Of a stretch of DNA of 64,000 bases, positions 8,007 to 16,703 are shown in pieces (the stretch's first letter is position 1; each line of letters starts with the position of its first letter). The stretch lies in contig JAVHLB010000002.1 in assembly GCA_031082425.1 (NCBI GenBank), positions 1 to 64,000 on the forward strand, in the 5' to 3' direction. Position numbers and translations under genes: made by a program. The stretch is from Candidatus Edwardsbacteria bacterium. GTDB taxonomy: Bacteria; Edwardsbacteria; AC1; EtOH8. The notes beneath the pieces were generated by a model. It saw only the letters and a program-made list of their open reading frames with translations. It was not told where the DNA came from and made no database searches.

Positions 8007-9794
8007 TCAAGCAAACTGTATCCGGTACAGCTTGGCATAATAACCATTTTTTTCTAAAAGTTCCGAATGTCTGCCGGATTCCACGATCCGCCCCTTGTGA
8101 ACCACCATTATCTTATCGGCGTCCAGTATGGTGGAGAGCCGGTGGGCCACGATAACCGCGGTCCTGCCCTCCAACAGGCGTTTTATGCCCTGCTGGATCA
8201 GCCTTTCCGACATGGGGTCCACCGAGGAGGTGGCCTCGTCCAGGATCAGGATCTGGGGGTCGAAGGCCAGGGCCCGGGCGAAGGATACCAGCTGGCGCTC
8301 GCCCTGCGAGAGGTTGGCCCCCCTTTCGGCCAGTTCCGAGTCCAGTCCGCTGGGCATCTTGTCCAATATCCTCTGCAGTCCCAGTATCTCTACCGCCCGG
8401 TCTAGCTGCTCTTTGGTCATCTCCGCTCCCAGGGTCAGGTTCTCCCGCACCGTTCCCGGAAACAGGAACACATCCTGCAACACCAGGCCGAAGTGCCGGC
8501 GCAGTTTGTCTAGGGATATTTCCCTGATGTCGATCCCGTCGATGGATATCCTGCCCGCCTGGGGGTCGTAGAACCTCAGCATCAAATTGATGATGGAGCT
8601 TTTTCCCCCGCCGGTGGCGCCCACCAGCGCTATCTTCTCACCCTTGGTGATGGTAAAATTGATGTCGCGCAGCACCCAGTCCGGCTCGTCGTTCCCGGCC
8701 CTGGTGACATAGGAAAAATCAACGCCTTGGAATTCAATTGAATTCTTAAAAATGTCCCAGCTGCCGCCCGAAGCGGCATTGATCACCTGGGGTTCGATAT
8801 CCATGATCTCAAAGACCCGCTGGGCGGCGGCAAAGGCCCGCTGCATGATGCCTACCTGCTCGGAGAAAGCGTATACCGGCATGAAGAATTGCCTTAAATA
8901 CCCCAGAAACAGCACCATGGCCCCGATGGTCAAAAGTCCCTGGGCCACCATGTTTCCGCCCACCGTCAGGATGATGGCCAGCCCGATTATTTCGAATACC
9001 CCCACCAGGCTGAAGAAACCCATGGTCAGCACATCCGCCGGCAGCAGGGTCTTGATATACGACCGGTTGAGCTGAGCCATCTTTTGTTTGACCGCGTTCT
9101 CCCGGGAAAAGGCCTGGATCACTTTCATGCCCTGGACCATCTCGGTAAGATAGGCCACGATCTCGGCGTATTTTTTGCGGACCACCAGGAATAGCGGCCG
9201 GACCTTTTTCTGGAACAGGATGGTCAGCAGGAATATCACCGGGACCAGGGTGGAGATCGCCAGGAAAAGCGGCAGGCTGACCTTTATCATGATAAAAATC
9301 ATCCCGGCCAGGCTGACCACCGCCCCCAGCACGGTGAACATGGTGGAGGTGAACAGCCGGCGGATGGCCTCGGTATCGCTCTCCACCCGGGCGATCAGCC
9401 GTCCCACCGGGTGCTGGTCGAAATAGGCGATGTCCAAGCCCAGCATATGGCCGAACAATTGCTCCTTCAGGGCTGAAACTATCCGGACCCCCAGCGATTC
9501 CAGCACCACCAGCATCAGGTAGTTGACCCCGAAGGTGGCCAATTGAAGCAAAACATACAGCCCTACGGTTATAAGCAACCCGTTGAAATCCGAACCGGCG
9601 ATGTTGACATCTATGGACCGCTTGAGCAATAGCGGAGGCAATAGTCCCAGCCCGGATGACACCACCAGTATCAGCCCGCCGCCCAGGATCCTCATTTTGA
9701 AGGGTTTCAGCAGCGGCAGCATCCGTTTTAACATCTGTCGGTCGTATATTTTCTTCCCGGCGGGAAGATCGTCCAAATTTTCGTCGAACCACAT
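8007..9794 (-). CDS. ABC exporter half-transporter, catalytic subunit (TM288/MsbA-like)
   Basis: About 595 residues: six membrane helices (about 30-310), then a nucleotide-binding domain. Walker A is GATGGGKSS (about 391), Walker B is ILILDEATSSVD with the catalytic glutamate (about 515), and the H-loop is IVAHRLST. The signature is LSQGERQ rather than LSGGQ, the deviation seen in the partner that faces a degenerate ATP site. I prefer the ATG at 9792-9794 (MWFDENLDD); an in-frame TTG 19 codons upstream overlaps the rsgA stop and would only add an uncharacteristic basic leader. It is likely co-transcribed after rsgA and before its partner. It should form one inner-membrane export channel with the 6113-7924 product. 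Confidence 0.92.
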   Translation of the reverse strand: MWFDENLDDLPAGKKIYDRQMLKRMLPLLKPFKMRILGGGLILVVSSGLGLLPPLLLKRSIDVNIAGSDFNGLLITVGLYVLLQLATFGVNYLMLVVLESLGVRIVSALKEQLFGHMLGLDIAYFDQHPVGRLIARVESDTEAIRRLFTSTMFTVLGAVVSLAGMIFIMIKVSLPLFLAISTLVPVIFLLTILFQKKVRPLFLVVRKKYAEIVAYLTEMVQGMKVIQAFSRENAVKQKMAQLNRSYIKTLLPADVLTMGFFSLVGVFEIIGLAIILTVGGNMVAQGLLTIGAMVLFLGYLRQFFMPVYAFSEQVGIMQRAFAAAQRVFEIMDIEPQVINAASGGSWDIFKNSIEFQGVDFSYVTRAGNDEPDWVLRDINFTITKGEKIALVGATGGGKSSIINLMLRFYDPQAGRISIDGIDIREISLDKLRRHFGLVLQDVFLFPGTVRENLTLGAEMTKEQLDRAVEILGLQRILDKMPSGLDSELAERGANLSQGERQLVSFARALAFDPQILILDEATSSVDPMSERLIQQGIKRLLEGRTAVIVAHRLSTILDADKIMVVHKGRIVESGRHSELLEKNGYYAKLYRIQFA

Positions 9795-9847
9795 ATGTTT
9801 GTCTCTTTTTTTATGATTTGCGTTAATTCGTTGAGATTCGAGCCGCG

Positions 9848-10966
9848 TCAAAGAGTTGTTGAATCCTTATTTATATGTCTTCTAGTCTTGGCGATGGCCT
9901 TCCATCTCTTTGACTGCTCCATCCGAACCTTGGCATTGTGCCGCGCTTCCTGGAACCTAAGCTCCCGTTGCAGTTTCAGGAAATTCTTAAATCGGACCTG
10001 GGCAACCTCCCCTTTTTCCAAAGCCAGCCTTACGGCGCAATCCGGCTCATCCTGGTGGCGGCAATCATTGAACCGGCATTGGGCAGCCAACTGTTCGATG
10101 TCATCGAAGGTTTCGGAAAGCCCCTGTTCACCCTCCCAAAGCTGCAGCTCCCTCATGCCCGGGGTGTCTATCACGATGCCCCCGCCCTCCAGAAGGTACA
10201 TCTCCCGGCTGGTGGTGGTGTGCCGCCCCTTGTCCTTGTAATCGGACGTCTCCACCACCTTGATGACATCCCGGCCCAGCAGCCGGTTGATGATGGTGGA
10301 TTTCCCCGCACCCGAGGAGCCGATGAATACCGAGGTCCTGCCGTTTTGAAGATATGGCGACAATTGCTCCAATCCCTCCCCTTTAGCCGCGCTGATGGCA
10401 TGAACCGAGACCCCCACCGCGGTCTTTTCCATTTCCACGATCTTGGCGTCAACTTCGGTGCAGAGATCGGACTTGTTGAGCAGTATCACCGGGACCGCCC
10501 CGCTGTTCCAGGTTGTGACCAGGTACCGCTCGATCCGGCTGGGATTGAAATCGGCATTGAGAGCGGCCACGATAAAAGCGTAGTCGATGTTGGCAGCTAT
10601 CACCTGCTCCTGCGAGGTGGCGCCGGCGGCATTCCGCGAGAACTTTGTTTTCCGGGGCAGCACCATCCTGATAATTCCGGAGTTATGCTGCTGGTCATGG
10701 ATCATCATCACCCAGTCGCCCACCGCCGGAAAGGCCGGCTCCGGTGTCTCTCCGTTCGGAGAGGTGGTCTCGTTGTTGATCTTATCCCTCATTTTGCCCG
10801 ATACCTGGGCGGTGACCTCGCCGCCCCCGGTCAGGACCTGGCATAAATTGGTATGGACGGCCGAAACCCGGCCCACCAAAAAGTCATAATCGTATTTGGC
10901 CTTGTTTTTTATTTGTTTCAGATGTTCCTCAAAAAAAGGATCCCACCCGATGTTTTTCAGGTCCAT
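9848..10966 (-). CDS. rsgA: Small ribosomal subunit biogenesis GTPase RsgA
   Basis: 372 residues with the circularly permuted GTPase order of this family. An OB-fold lies at about residues 30-120, G4 NKSDL at about 175, the P-loop GSSGAGKST at about 217, and G3 DTPGMREL at about 265. A C-terminal zinc finger follows (CRFNDCRH...C at about 295-310). RsgA assists late 30S maturation and couples GTP hydrolysis to release of the small subunit. The N-terminus has a 30-40 residue extension beyond the OB fold. An AAGGAAATC-like ribosome site precedes the ATG. The stop lies four bases into a possible TTG start of the ABC exporter frame, so the three genes may form one operon. Confidence 0.96.
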   Translation of the reverse strand: MDLKNIGWDPFFEEHLKQIKNKAKYDYDFLVGRVSAVHTNLCQVLTGGGEVTAQVSGKMRDKINNETTSPNGETPEPAFPAVGDWVMMIHDQQHNSGIIRMVLPRKTKFSRNAAGATSQEQVIAANIDYAFIVAALNADFNPSRIERYLVTTWNSGAVPVILLNKSDLCTEVDAKIVEMEKTAVGVSVHAISAAKGEGLEQLSPYLQNGRTSVFIGSSGAGKSTIINRLLGRDVIKVVETSDYKDKGRHTTTSREMYLLEGGGIVIDTPGMRELQLWEGEQGLSETFDDIEQLAAQCRFNDCRHQDEPDCAVRLALEKGEVAQVRFKNFLKLQRELRFQEARHNAKVRMEQSKRWKAIAKTRRHINKDSTTL

Positions 10967-11045
10967 GGTATGATTTCCTTATTGTGCTGTTTGGGTTTTG
11001 GACATTGGCCTGTTCTATAGGTTTTCAAAGGCCAACATCCATTTT

Positions 11046-11177
11046 TCAATTCAGCAGCGCTTTGCCGCTGATGACCCGTGAATCATTTGATAAACTGTTA
11101 TTAATGATCTGTTGGATCACATACAATTTACTCAATTCGGGGTCGCTTTTAAGACATTGTTCCAATATCTTCAGCAT
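11046..11177 (-). CDS. Candidate 43-residue small protein
   Basis: The frame starts at ATG (11175-11177) with MLKILEQCLK, continues to LYVIQQIINNSL and ends in GKALLN. A purine-rich AGGGGGG lies about eight bases upstream of the ATG, a good ribosome site. The predicted product is helical and amphipathic, with no membrane segment. It lies between rsgA and the terminators that follow the small RNA, on the rsgA strand. It could be a genuine small protein, a leader peptide or the stub of a decayed gene. I recognise no family. Confidence 0.35.
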   Translation of the reverse strand: MLKILEQCLKSDPELSKLYVIQQIINNSLSNDSRVISGKALLN

Positions 11178-11223
11178 AATCTGTCCCCCCTTCGTTGTCG
11201 TGGCTGAACTTGCCCTTACATTT

Positions 11224-11262
11224 CCCTCCCCTGATGTTTAGGAGAGGGGCAGGGGTGAGGTC
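11224..11262. repeat. Dispersed 'CCCTCCCCT...AGGAGAGGGGCAGGGGTGAGG' type intergenic repeat
   Basis: An imperfect inverted repeat of the kind commonly found copied between genes in many bacterial genomes. Translated on the minus strand it gives the familiar nonsense string LTPAPLL. It lies in the long rsgA-CDF spacer. Recognition is from memory. Confidence 0.5.
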
Positions 11263-11270
11263 AAATAAAA

Positions 11271-11302
11271 AAGCCACAGGTTTTATTGTTTTCCTGCGGC
11301 TT
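11271..11302 (-). terminator. Second of two tandem rho-independent terminators
   Basis: AAGCCACAGG (11271-11280) pairs with CCTGCGGCTT (11293-11302) with one mismatch and a 12-base loop. The minus-strand tail is TTTTTTATTT. The left arm repeats the GCCACAGGTTTT word of the hairpin at 11338-11365. A-rich flanks on the other side could also let it act on the plus strand. Confidence 0.65.
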
Positions 11303-11337
11303 TTATGGTTTACCATCGTAAAATGGCAAAAGAAAAA

Positions 11338-11365
11338 GGCCACAGGTTTTGGTGAACCCATGGCC
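11338..11365 (-). terminator. First of two tandem rho-independent terminators, ends the small RNA
   Basis: GGCCACAGGTT pairs with AACCCATGGCC with two internal mismatches. The minus-strand tail is TTTTTCTTTT. It lies about 160 bases below the promoter at 11524-11552, with no open frame between. Confidence 0.65.
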
Positions 11366-11517
11366 CGTAAAATTATTCAGATCATACGGTATGGCCGATG
11401 GGCGCACCTATCCCACGATCAGTCGCGGGAACTGCAAAATTGCGATATTTAAGCATATCGTGGATCATTTCTTGCTATCGCCCTCTCGGCACTAAAAGGT
11501 TAACGGTTTTTGTTGAC
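11338..11517 (-). ncRNA. Candidate orphan structured small RNA, about 180 nt
   Basis: A consensus-like minus-strand promoter (11524-11552) and tandem terminators (11338-11365, 11271-11302) bracket a gene-free stretch. Nested inverted repeats occupy the middle. GCCGA-t-GGGCG (11394-11404) faces CGCCC-tc-TCGGC (11479-11490) as an outer stem. ATCCCACGAT (11410-11419) faces ATCGTGGAT (11457-11465) as an inner stem, and smaller hairpins lie within. The length recalls 6S RNA, but the 5' and 3' ends do not pair as a closing stem, so I do not call it ssrS. It also lacks the SRP RNA, tmRNA and RNase P core motifs. The transcript ends are estimates from the promoter and terminator positions. Confidence 0.5.
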
Positions 11518-11523
11518 AACCGG

Positions 11524-11552
11524 ATTGTATACCAAATAGTATATCTTGTCAA
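11524..11552 (-). promoter_or_regulatory. Strong sigma70-type promoter for the orphan RNA
   Basis: On the minus strand, TTGACA (11547-11552), exactly 17 bp, then TACAAT (11524-11529). It lies just below the stop of the CDF gene (11582) and points away from it. The nearest protein gene downstream (rsgA) is 550 bases away, beyond two terminators. Confidence 0.75.
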
Positions 11553-11581
11553 GAGAAATTTTTTAATAAAACCAAAAATCT

Positions 11582-12445
11582 TCATTTCTTGGGCGGGGTT
11601 TCCACATGGATGGTCATTGAGACCTCCGGCATCTCGCTCTGCAGATCCTCCTCCAGATGATCGGTCAGGTTGTGGGCCTCCTCCACCGTCTTATCACCTT
11701 TGACGGTCAGATGCAGCTCGCCAAAGACCTGATTTCCGCTGCGCCGGGTCTTGATATCGTGAAAATCCAAGAACAGTCCGTCATGTTTTTTCAGAATTTC
11801 TACTATTCTGGCCTCCTCCTCGGGGCAGGACTGGTCCATCAATCCGGTGGATGATCTTTTGATCAGGTCTATCCCCATTTTTACCAATAGTAATGCCACT
11901 CCTATCGCCAAAGCCGAATCCAGGAATGCCCACCCGGTGAACTTGGCCACTATCAGCCCCGCCACCACGGCTACCGATGACAGCACATCGGAAAGCAGAT
12001 GTTTGGAATCCCCTTCCAGGGCTAATGAATTGAACCGGCGGGCGGTTCTTATCAGCATCCACGACAGCAGGCCGTTCAAGGCGGTGGCCGCCAGCGAGAC
12101 GACCAGCGCCAGGTTGACATTGAACAAATCTACGGGATGCAGCAGCCGGACCACCGCCTTCTCGGTTATCAGCACCGCCGCTACGATTATCAGAAATCCC
12201 TCGATCAGGCTGGAGATGTTCTCCACCTTCTGGTGTCCATAGTTGTGGGACCTGTCGGCCGGGGAGTCCGCCAGATAGACGGCGTACAGCATTATGCCCG
12301 AGGCGATGATATTGACTATGGATTCCATGGCGTCGGACAGCAGTGCCACCGAGCCGGACAGGAAGTACGCCACCAGCTTCATCCCGAAGATCACCAGCCC
12401 CCCGGCCAGGGTGAACAGGGCCATGCCTTTTTTGGTAATGCTCAT
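11582..12445 (-). CDS. Cation diffusion facilitator family transporter
   Basis: 287 residues with six predicted membrane helices (about 10-205) and a cytoplasmic C-terminal metal-binding domain. Family marks are the metal-site motif SDAMES in helix 2, the loop DRSHNYGHQK and the second acidic site HLLSDVLSS in helix 5. The C-terminal segment (about 210-285) has HDIKTRRSG and ends in TIHVETPPKK, the usual dimerisation ferredoxin-like fold. These proteins exchange Zn, Fe, Mn or other divalent ions for protons across the inner membrane. The metal cannot be told from the sequence. The gene stands alone between typA and the small-RNA promoter, and its own promoter is not evident. Confidence 0.92.
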   Translation of the reverse strand: MSITKKGMALFTLAGGLVIFGMKLVAYFLSGSVALLSDAMESIVNIIASGIMLYAVYLADSPADRSHNYGHQKVENISSLIEGFLIIVAAVLITEKAVVRLLHPVDLFNVNLALVVSLAATALNGLLSWMLIRTARRFNSLALEGDSKHLLSDVLSSVAVVAGLIVAKFTGWAFLDSALAIGVALLLVKMGIDLIKRSSTGLMDQSCPEEEARIVEILKKHDGLFLDFHDIKTRRSGNQVFGELHLTVKGDKTVEEAHNLTDHLEEDLQSEMPEVSMTIHVETPPKK

Positions 12446-12508
12446 AAAATTGATTTGAATAATATTACAAAATCAACCATGGCTATAAACCGTACCAGAT
12501 AAATAAGA

Positions 12509-12530
12509 TCCTTGGTGTCTTTGTGGTGAA
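12509..12530. repeat. Dispersed 'CTTGGTGTCTTTGTGGTGAA' intergenic word
   Basis: It lies between the CDF gene and typA. The word and its complement are familiar as short repeats scattered between genes of many bacteria. Recognition is from memory. Confidence 0.45.
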
Positions 12531-12550
12531 GATATATTTACTATCCGGTA

Positions 12551-14386
12551 TTATTCCTCGGCCTCCGCACCCGGTTTGACCCGGCGGGACCGGCGGCGGT
12601 CGATGTCGGACAGTATCTTCTTCCTTAACCGGATGGCCTTGGGGGTCACCTCCACCAGCTCGTCATCGGCGATGAACTCCAGCGCCTCCTCCAGGGTCAT
12701 GATCTTGGGCGGGGTCAGCCTTATGGCCTCCTCGGAGGTGGATGAACGCTGGTTGCCCAGCTTTTTGGCCCTGGTGACATTGACCACCAGATCGTTCTCC
12801 TTGGGCCTTTCCCCGATTATCATTCCCTGGTAGGCCCGGTCGCCCGGGGCCACGAACAGCATTCCCCGCTCCTGGATGGAGTCCAGCGAGTAGGAGGTGG
12901 CGGTGCCGGTCTCCATGGCCACCAGCACCCCGTTGACCTGGGCGCTGATCTCACCCCGGTAGGTCTGGTAATCCAGAAAGTTGTGATGCATGATGCCGGT
13001 CCCCCGGGTGTCGGTCAGAAACTGCCCCCGGAAGCCTATCAGACCCCGGGCCGGAATGTTGAATTCCAGCCGGGTTCGGCCCTTTCCGTCGGCCTTCATG
13101 TTCTGCAGCTCGGCCTTGCGCTGGCCCAGTTTCTCCATCACCGCGCCCACATAGGCATCGTCCACGTCTATCACCAGGTACTCAAAGGGCTCGCAGGTCT
13201 TTCCATCGATCTCCCGGAGGATGACCTCGGGCCGGGATACCTGCAATTCGTAGCCCTCCCGCCGGATGGTCTCTATCAGAATGGACAGGTGAAGCTCCCC
13301 CCGCCCGGAGACCTTGAACGAATCCGGCGATCCGGTGTCCTCTATCTTCAGCCCCACGTTGGATTTCAGCTCCCGGGCCAGCCGGTCCCTGATCTGGCGG
13401 GAGGTCACGTAGGCCCCATCCTGCCCGGAGAAGGGGCTGTTGTTCACCGAGAACAGCATGGAGATGGTGGGCTGGTCGATGTCCACATAGGGCAGGGCCT
13501 GGGGATCCCCCGAGTCGGCGATGGTCTCGCCGATGTTGATCTCCGGAAATCCGGCCAGGGCCAAAATATCCCCGGCCGTCACGTCCTGCACCTCTATCCG
13601 CTTAAGTCCCTCGAAGCCGTAGATCCGGGTTATTTTCTCGATCTTGGTGGTCCCGTCCTTCTTTATCCGGGCCGCCGACTGTCCGGATCGTATCCTCCCG
13701 TTGAGGATCCTTCCGATGGCCAGCCGCCCCACGTAATCGTTGTAATCCATGCTGGTGACCAGCATCTGCAGTGGCTTGTCGGGATCCCCCGGCGGAGACG
13801 GCACCTTATCTATTATCACCTCAAAAATGGGTATGATATTGTTCCCCGGTTTTTCCAATTCCATGGTGGCAATGCCCGATTTGCCCGAGGCGTATACCAC
13901 CGGAAAATCCAGCTGTTCATCGGTGGCGTCCAGGGAGACGAACAGGTCGAACACCTGGTCCAACGCCCAGTGGGGCCGGGAATCCGGCCGGTCTATTTTG
14001 TTTATCACCACTATGGTCTTAAGATCAAGCTTGAGGGACTTTTGCAGCACGAACCTGGTCTGAGGCATGGGGCCGTCCACCGCATCCACCAGCAGCAGGA
14101 CGCCGTCCACCATCGACAGCACCCGCTCCACCTCGGAACCGAAATCGGCGTGGCCCGGGGTGTCTACGATGTTGATTTTGTATCCGTTGTAATGGATGGA
14201 GGCGTTCTTGGAGAAGATGGTGATGCCGCGTTCCCGCTCCAGAGGGTTGGAATCCATCACCAGTTCGGGCACCTCCTGGTTGTCCCTGAAAAGTCCGCTC
14301 TGCCGGAGCAGGGCATCCACCAGGGTGGTCTTGCCGTGGTCCACGTGGGCGATGATGGCGATATTCCTTAGTTTCTTGTCAGTCAT
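12551..14386 (-). CDS. typA: Ribosome-associated translational GTPase TypA/BipA
   Basis: 611 residues. The GTPase domain (about 1-200) has HVDHGKTT, the switch RERGITI, DTPGHADF and NKIDRP. Domain II, two elongation-factor-G-like domains (GRGELHLSILIE) and the BipA-specific C-terminal domain (GRTRLEFNIPARGLIGFR onward) follow in the standard order. TypA acts in 50S assembly and stress or cold translation. The C-terminus ends in a basic RRRSRRVKPGAEAEE tail, slightly longer than usual. It follows a HEAT-repeat gene by 20 bases on the same strand and is probably co-transcribed with it. Open frames on the opposite strand across this gene are composition artefacts. Confidence 0.97.
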   Translation of the reverse strand: MTDKKLRNIAIIAHVDHGKTTLVDALLRQSGLFRDNQEVPELVMDSNPLERERGITIFSKNASIHYNGYKINIVDTPGHADFGSEVERVLSMVDGVLLLVDAVDGPMPQTRFVLQKSLKLDLKTIVVINKIDRPDSRPHWALDQVFDLFVSLDATDEQLDFPVVYASGKSGIATMELEKPGNNIIPIFEVIIDKVPSPPGDPDKPLQMLVTSMDYNDYVGRLAIGRILNGRIRSGQSAARIKKDGTTKIEKITRIYGFEGLKRIEVQDVTAGDILALAGFPEINIGETIADSGDPQALPYVDIDQPTISMLFSVNNSPFSGQDGAYVTSRQIRDRLARELKSNVGLKIEDTGSPDSFKVSGRGELHLSILIETIRREGYELQVSRPEVILREIDGKTCEPFEYLVIDVDDAYVGAVMEKLGQRKAELQNMKADGKGRTRLEFNIPARGLIGFRGQFLTDTRGTGIMHHNFLDYQTYRGEISAQVNGVLVAMETGTATSYSLDSIQERGMLFVAPGDRAYQGMIIGERPKENDLVVNVTRAKKLGNQRSSTSEEAIRLTPPKIMTLEEALEFIADDELVEVTPKAIRLRKKILSDIDRRRSRRVKPGAEAEE

Positions 14387-14406
14387 CTAATTAATCAGTC
14401 CTTATC

Positions 14407-15441
14407 CTAATTTTTCTTTCCCGGTTCCTGCAGGATCTTGTAGGTTAGGTCGTCCTTCTTTTCGATCCGGAATCCCTGTTTGGTCAGCGCCTCATAGGCC
14501 GCACTGCGGACATAATCGTCATCGTCGTCCAGGGCTTTCTTGAGAGACTTGACGGCCTTCTTGTCGGTCCAACCCTCCAGGCTCTGGGCGGCGGTGGCCC
14601 TCACCTCGAACTTGTCGTCCTTCAATGATCTCTGCAGGAATTTAAACACCTTGTCATCATGGATGGGCGAGACCAATTTTATCAGGTTTACCTTGACCAG
14701 TCTTGAGTCGCTTTTCTGAAACTTCATCAACGAATCGAGCCTGGCCTCCAAGCTGTCCGGTGGGAAAAGCTTTAAATTTTTATGCGCCAGGGTGGTCAGA
14801 TTTTCTTCGCCCAAACATCGTATGAAAATATTCATGGCCGGATAATACGGCCTGGTTGAAAGTTCCAACAGGGCGTTCTCTTTAAGTTCGTCCGGAGCGT
14901 TTTCCAGCAAAGAGACCCATTCAGCCGCCCGCTTGGATCGTTTGGCCCGCTTGGCTGAGAGGTATTTTTTGATGCTTCCCAGGTAGAATTCCCGGCTGGA
15001 ATCCGCTACCGCCAACATTCCCTGCTTGTTGGCGAAGCATTCGTAATAGGACATTCTGGGTAATCCATATCTGGTTAGAAATTTCCCGGAAAGGCTGTTG
15101 GGCTTTAAAAAGGCAATGACATTCTGGCCCAGGGTAAAATACCGGGGATCGGCCCGGAATTCAGGGGATTGGATGACCATGACCTCTTTTATCTTCGGGC
15201 TGCCCTTGACCACCTCCAGCACCTTCAGCCGGTAAAGATAATCGCCGACGATCTCCTCTGGTCCGCTGTTTTTTTTCTTTTTAGCCGCCAGTTCCTTCGC
15301 TTCCTGCACATTGGCATAGACTATCAACGGAGAGGAATCTATCTTATCGCCCATGGTATAGACCCGGTCGAAGGCCCTCACTGGCTGTGCCGATAGCCAT
15401 AAAGTTGATAGAATGATGGAGAGTATGGTTTTGTTTTTCAT
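14407..15441 (-). CDS. Secreted HEAT-repeat protein of unknown function
   Basis: 344 residues with an N-terminal signal peptide (MKNKTILSIILSTLWLSAQ, cleavage likely after VRA). Residues about 25-160 form a beta-rich domain describing a charged, lysine-rich secreted module (LEVVKGSPKIKEVMVI; FLKPNSLSGKF). This is similar in flavour to small periplasmic domains with a 'VxVKG' core, but I cannot name it. Residues about 180-330 contain helical pairs of HEAT type, clearest near the end (KVFKFLQRSLKDD, EVRATAAQSLEG, AVKSLKKALDDDDDYVRSAAYEAL). HEAT solenoids bind proteins, so a periplasmic scaffold is likely. Neighbours are a LolC/E permease upstream and typA downstream with short gaps. No enzyme motif is seen. 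Confidence 0.7.
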   Translation of the reverse strand: MKNKTILSIILSTLWLSAQPVRAFDRVYTMGDKIDSSPLIVYANVQEAKELAAKKKKNSGPEEIVGDYLYRLKVLEVVKGSPKIKEVMVIQSPEFRADPRYFTLGQNVIAFLKPNSLSGKFLTRYGLPRMSYYECFANKQGMLAVADSSREFYLGSIKKYLSAKRAKRSKRAAEWVSLLENAPDELKENALLELSTRPYYPAMNIFIRCLGEENLTTLAHKNLKLFPPDSLEARLDSLMKFQKSDSRLVKVNLIKLVSPIHDDKVFKFLQRSLKDDKFEVRATAAQSLEGWTDKKAVKSLKKALDDDDDYVRSAAYEALTKQGFRIEKKDDLTYKILQEPGKKN

Positions 15442-15464
15442 TTAAAATATTTTACCTTAGTTTA

Positions 15465-16697
15465 TTATTCATATCTAATGGCTTCCACCGGGTCCAGACG
15501 CGATGCCTTCCAGGCCGGGTAGATGGTGGCCAGAAAGCTGATCAATACCGCCGCCACCGCCACCAGGACGAAATCCCAAGGCTGGATCTGCACCGGCAGT
15601 TTGTTGATGAAATAGACGTCGGCCGGCAGATCGATGAACTGGTACTTGGCCAGCAACAGACACATCACATAGCCCAGCCCCAGCCCCAGCAGGGTCCCCA
15701 CCAGGCCGATCATCAGCCCCTCGTAGACGAATATCCGCATGATGCTGCGGGAGGTGGCCCCCATGGATTTGAGGATCCCTATCTCCCGGGTCTTCTCGAT
15801 CACCGTCATGATCAGGCTGGAGATGATGTTGAAGGCCGCCACCATTATGATCAGCACCAGGATCAGAAACATCACCGTCTTCTCCAGCTTGAGGGCCGAA
15901 AAAAGACTCCAGTTCAGCTGCATCCAGTCGTTGTAGCGGTACTGGGCAGGGCCGAGCTTTTTGACGATCTCCCGCCCCACCTGCTGGGCCTGGTAGATGT
16001 CCGTGATCTTGACCTCGATGCCGGTCACCGCAGCGCCCATGTCCAGAAAATCCTGGGCCTCGTTGAGGCCGATAAAGGCCAGGGTGGAATTATATTCGTA
16101 CATTCCGGCGTCGAACACCCCCGCCAGCCGGAACTGCCTGGCCCGGGGCACCAGCCCCAAAGGTGTGGCCCGGGCCGCCTGGGGCGAAGCCACGGTGACC
16201 GTGTCGCCCAGGTGGGCCACCAGCCGGTCGGCCAGATCGATGCCCAAAACAATGGCCGGCAGGCTGTCGGAATAGACGGTAAAATCATAATCCCCGGTGA
16301 TCATATTACGGGAAATATCGGTGACCGATCTTTCTATTTCGGGATCCACCCCCCGCAGGACCACTCCGTCCACCCGGCTGCCCACTGCGATCATGCTCTT
16401 GGTATAGATGAAGGGCGAACTGCTGATGATGCCCGGCAGGGAATCTATCCGGGCGATCAGTTCATGATAGCCTTCGATGGGCTGGTTGTGGTATTTGAGA
16501 ATTATCACATGGGCGTTGGTTCCCAGTATCCGGTTGCGCAGGTCGGTCTGGAAGCCGTTCATCACCGAGAGGACTATCACCAGGGCCCCCACCCCCACGG
16601 TGATCCCGGCCAGGGAGATCAAGCTGACCACCGAGATGAATCCGGTCCTTCGTTTGGCCTTGAGATGCCTTAAGGCTATGAAAAATTCGTAGGACAT
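15465..16697 (-). CDS. LolC/LolE-family lipoprotein-releasing ABC permease
   Basis: 410 residues. One N-terminal helix (about 22-48) is followed by a large periplasmic MacB-like domain (about 50-260) and three C-terminal helices (about 275-400). The opening RHLKAKRRTGFISVVSLISLAGITVG is characteristic, as are the EKTREIGILKSMGA loop and the terminal YPAWKASRLDPVEAIRYE. With the ATPase LolD it would extract lipoproteins from the inner membrane for transfer to LolA. No lolD is visible in the window, so the partner is elsewhere. Lipoproteins that could use it are encoded nearby (34346, 47037, 48209). The gene lies 86 bases below lysS and is likely in the same transcription unit. No good ribosome site is seen at the ATG. 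Confidence 0.93.
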   Translation of the reverse strand: MSYEFFIALRHLKAKRRTGFISVVSLISLAGITVGVGALVIVLSVMNGFQTDLRNRILGTNAHVIILKYHNQPIEGYHELIARIDSLPGIISSSPFIYTKSMIAVGSRVDGVVLRGVDPEIERSVTDISRNMITGDYDFTVYSDSLPAIVLGIDLADRLVAHLGDTVTVASPQAARATPLGLVPRARQFRLAGVFDAGMYEYNSTLAFIGLNEAQDFLDMGAAVTGIEVKITDIYQAQQVGREIVKKLGPAQYRYNDWMQLNWSLFSALKLEKTVMFLILVLIIMVAAFNIISSLIMTVIEKTREIGILKSMGATSRSIMRIFVYEGLMIGLVGTLLGLGLGYVMCLLLAKYQFIDLPADVYFINKLPVQIQPWDFVLVAVAAVLISFLATIYPAWKASRLDPVEAIRYE

Positions 16698-16703
16698 TCA
16701 ATT

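Noticed and set aside
11338..11517. 6S RNA (ssrS)
   Set aside because: Length fits, but the 5' and 3' ends do not form the expected closing stem and the bubble layout is not seen.
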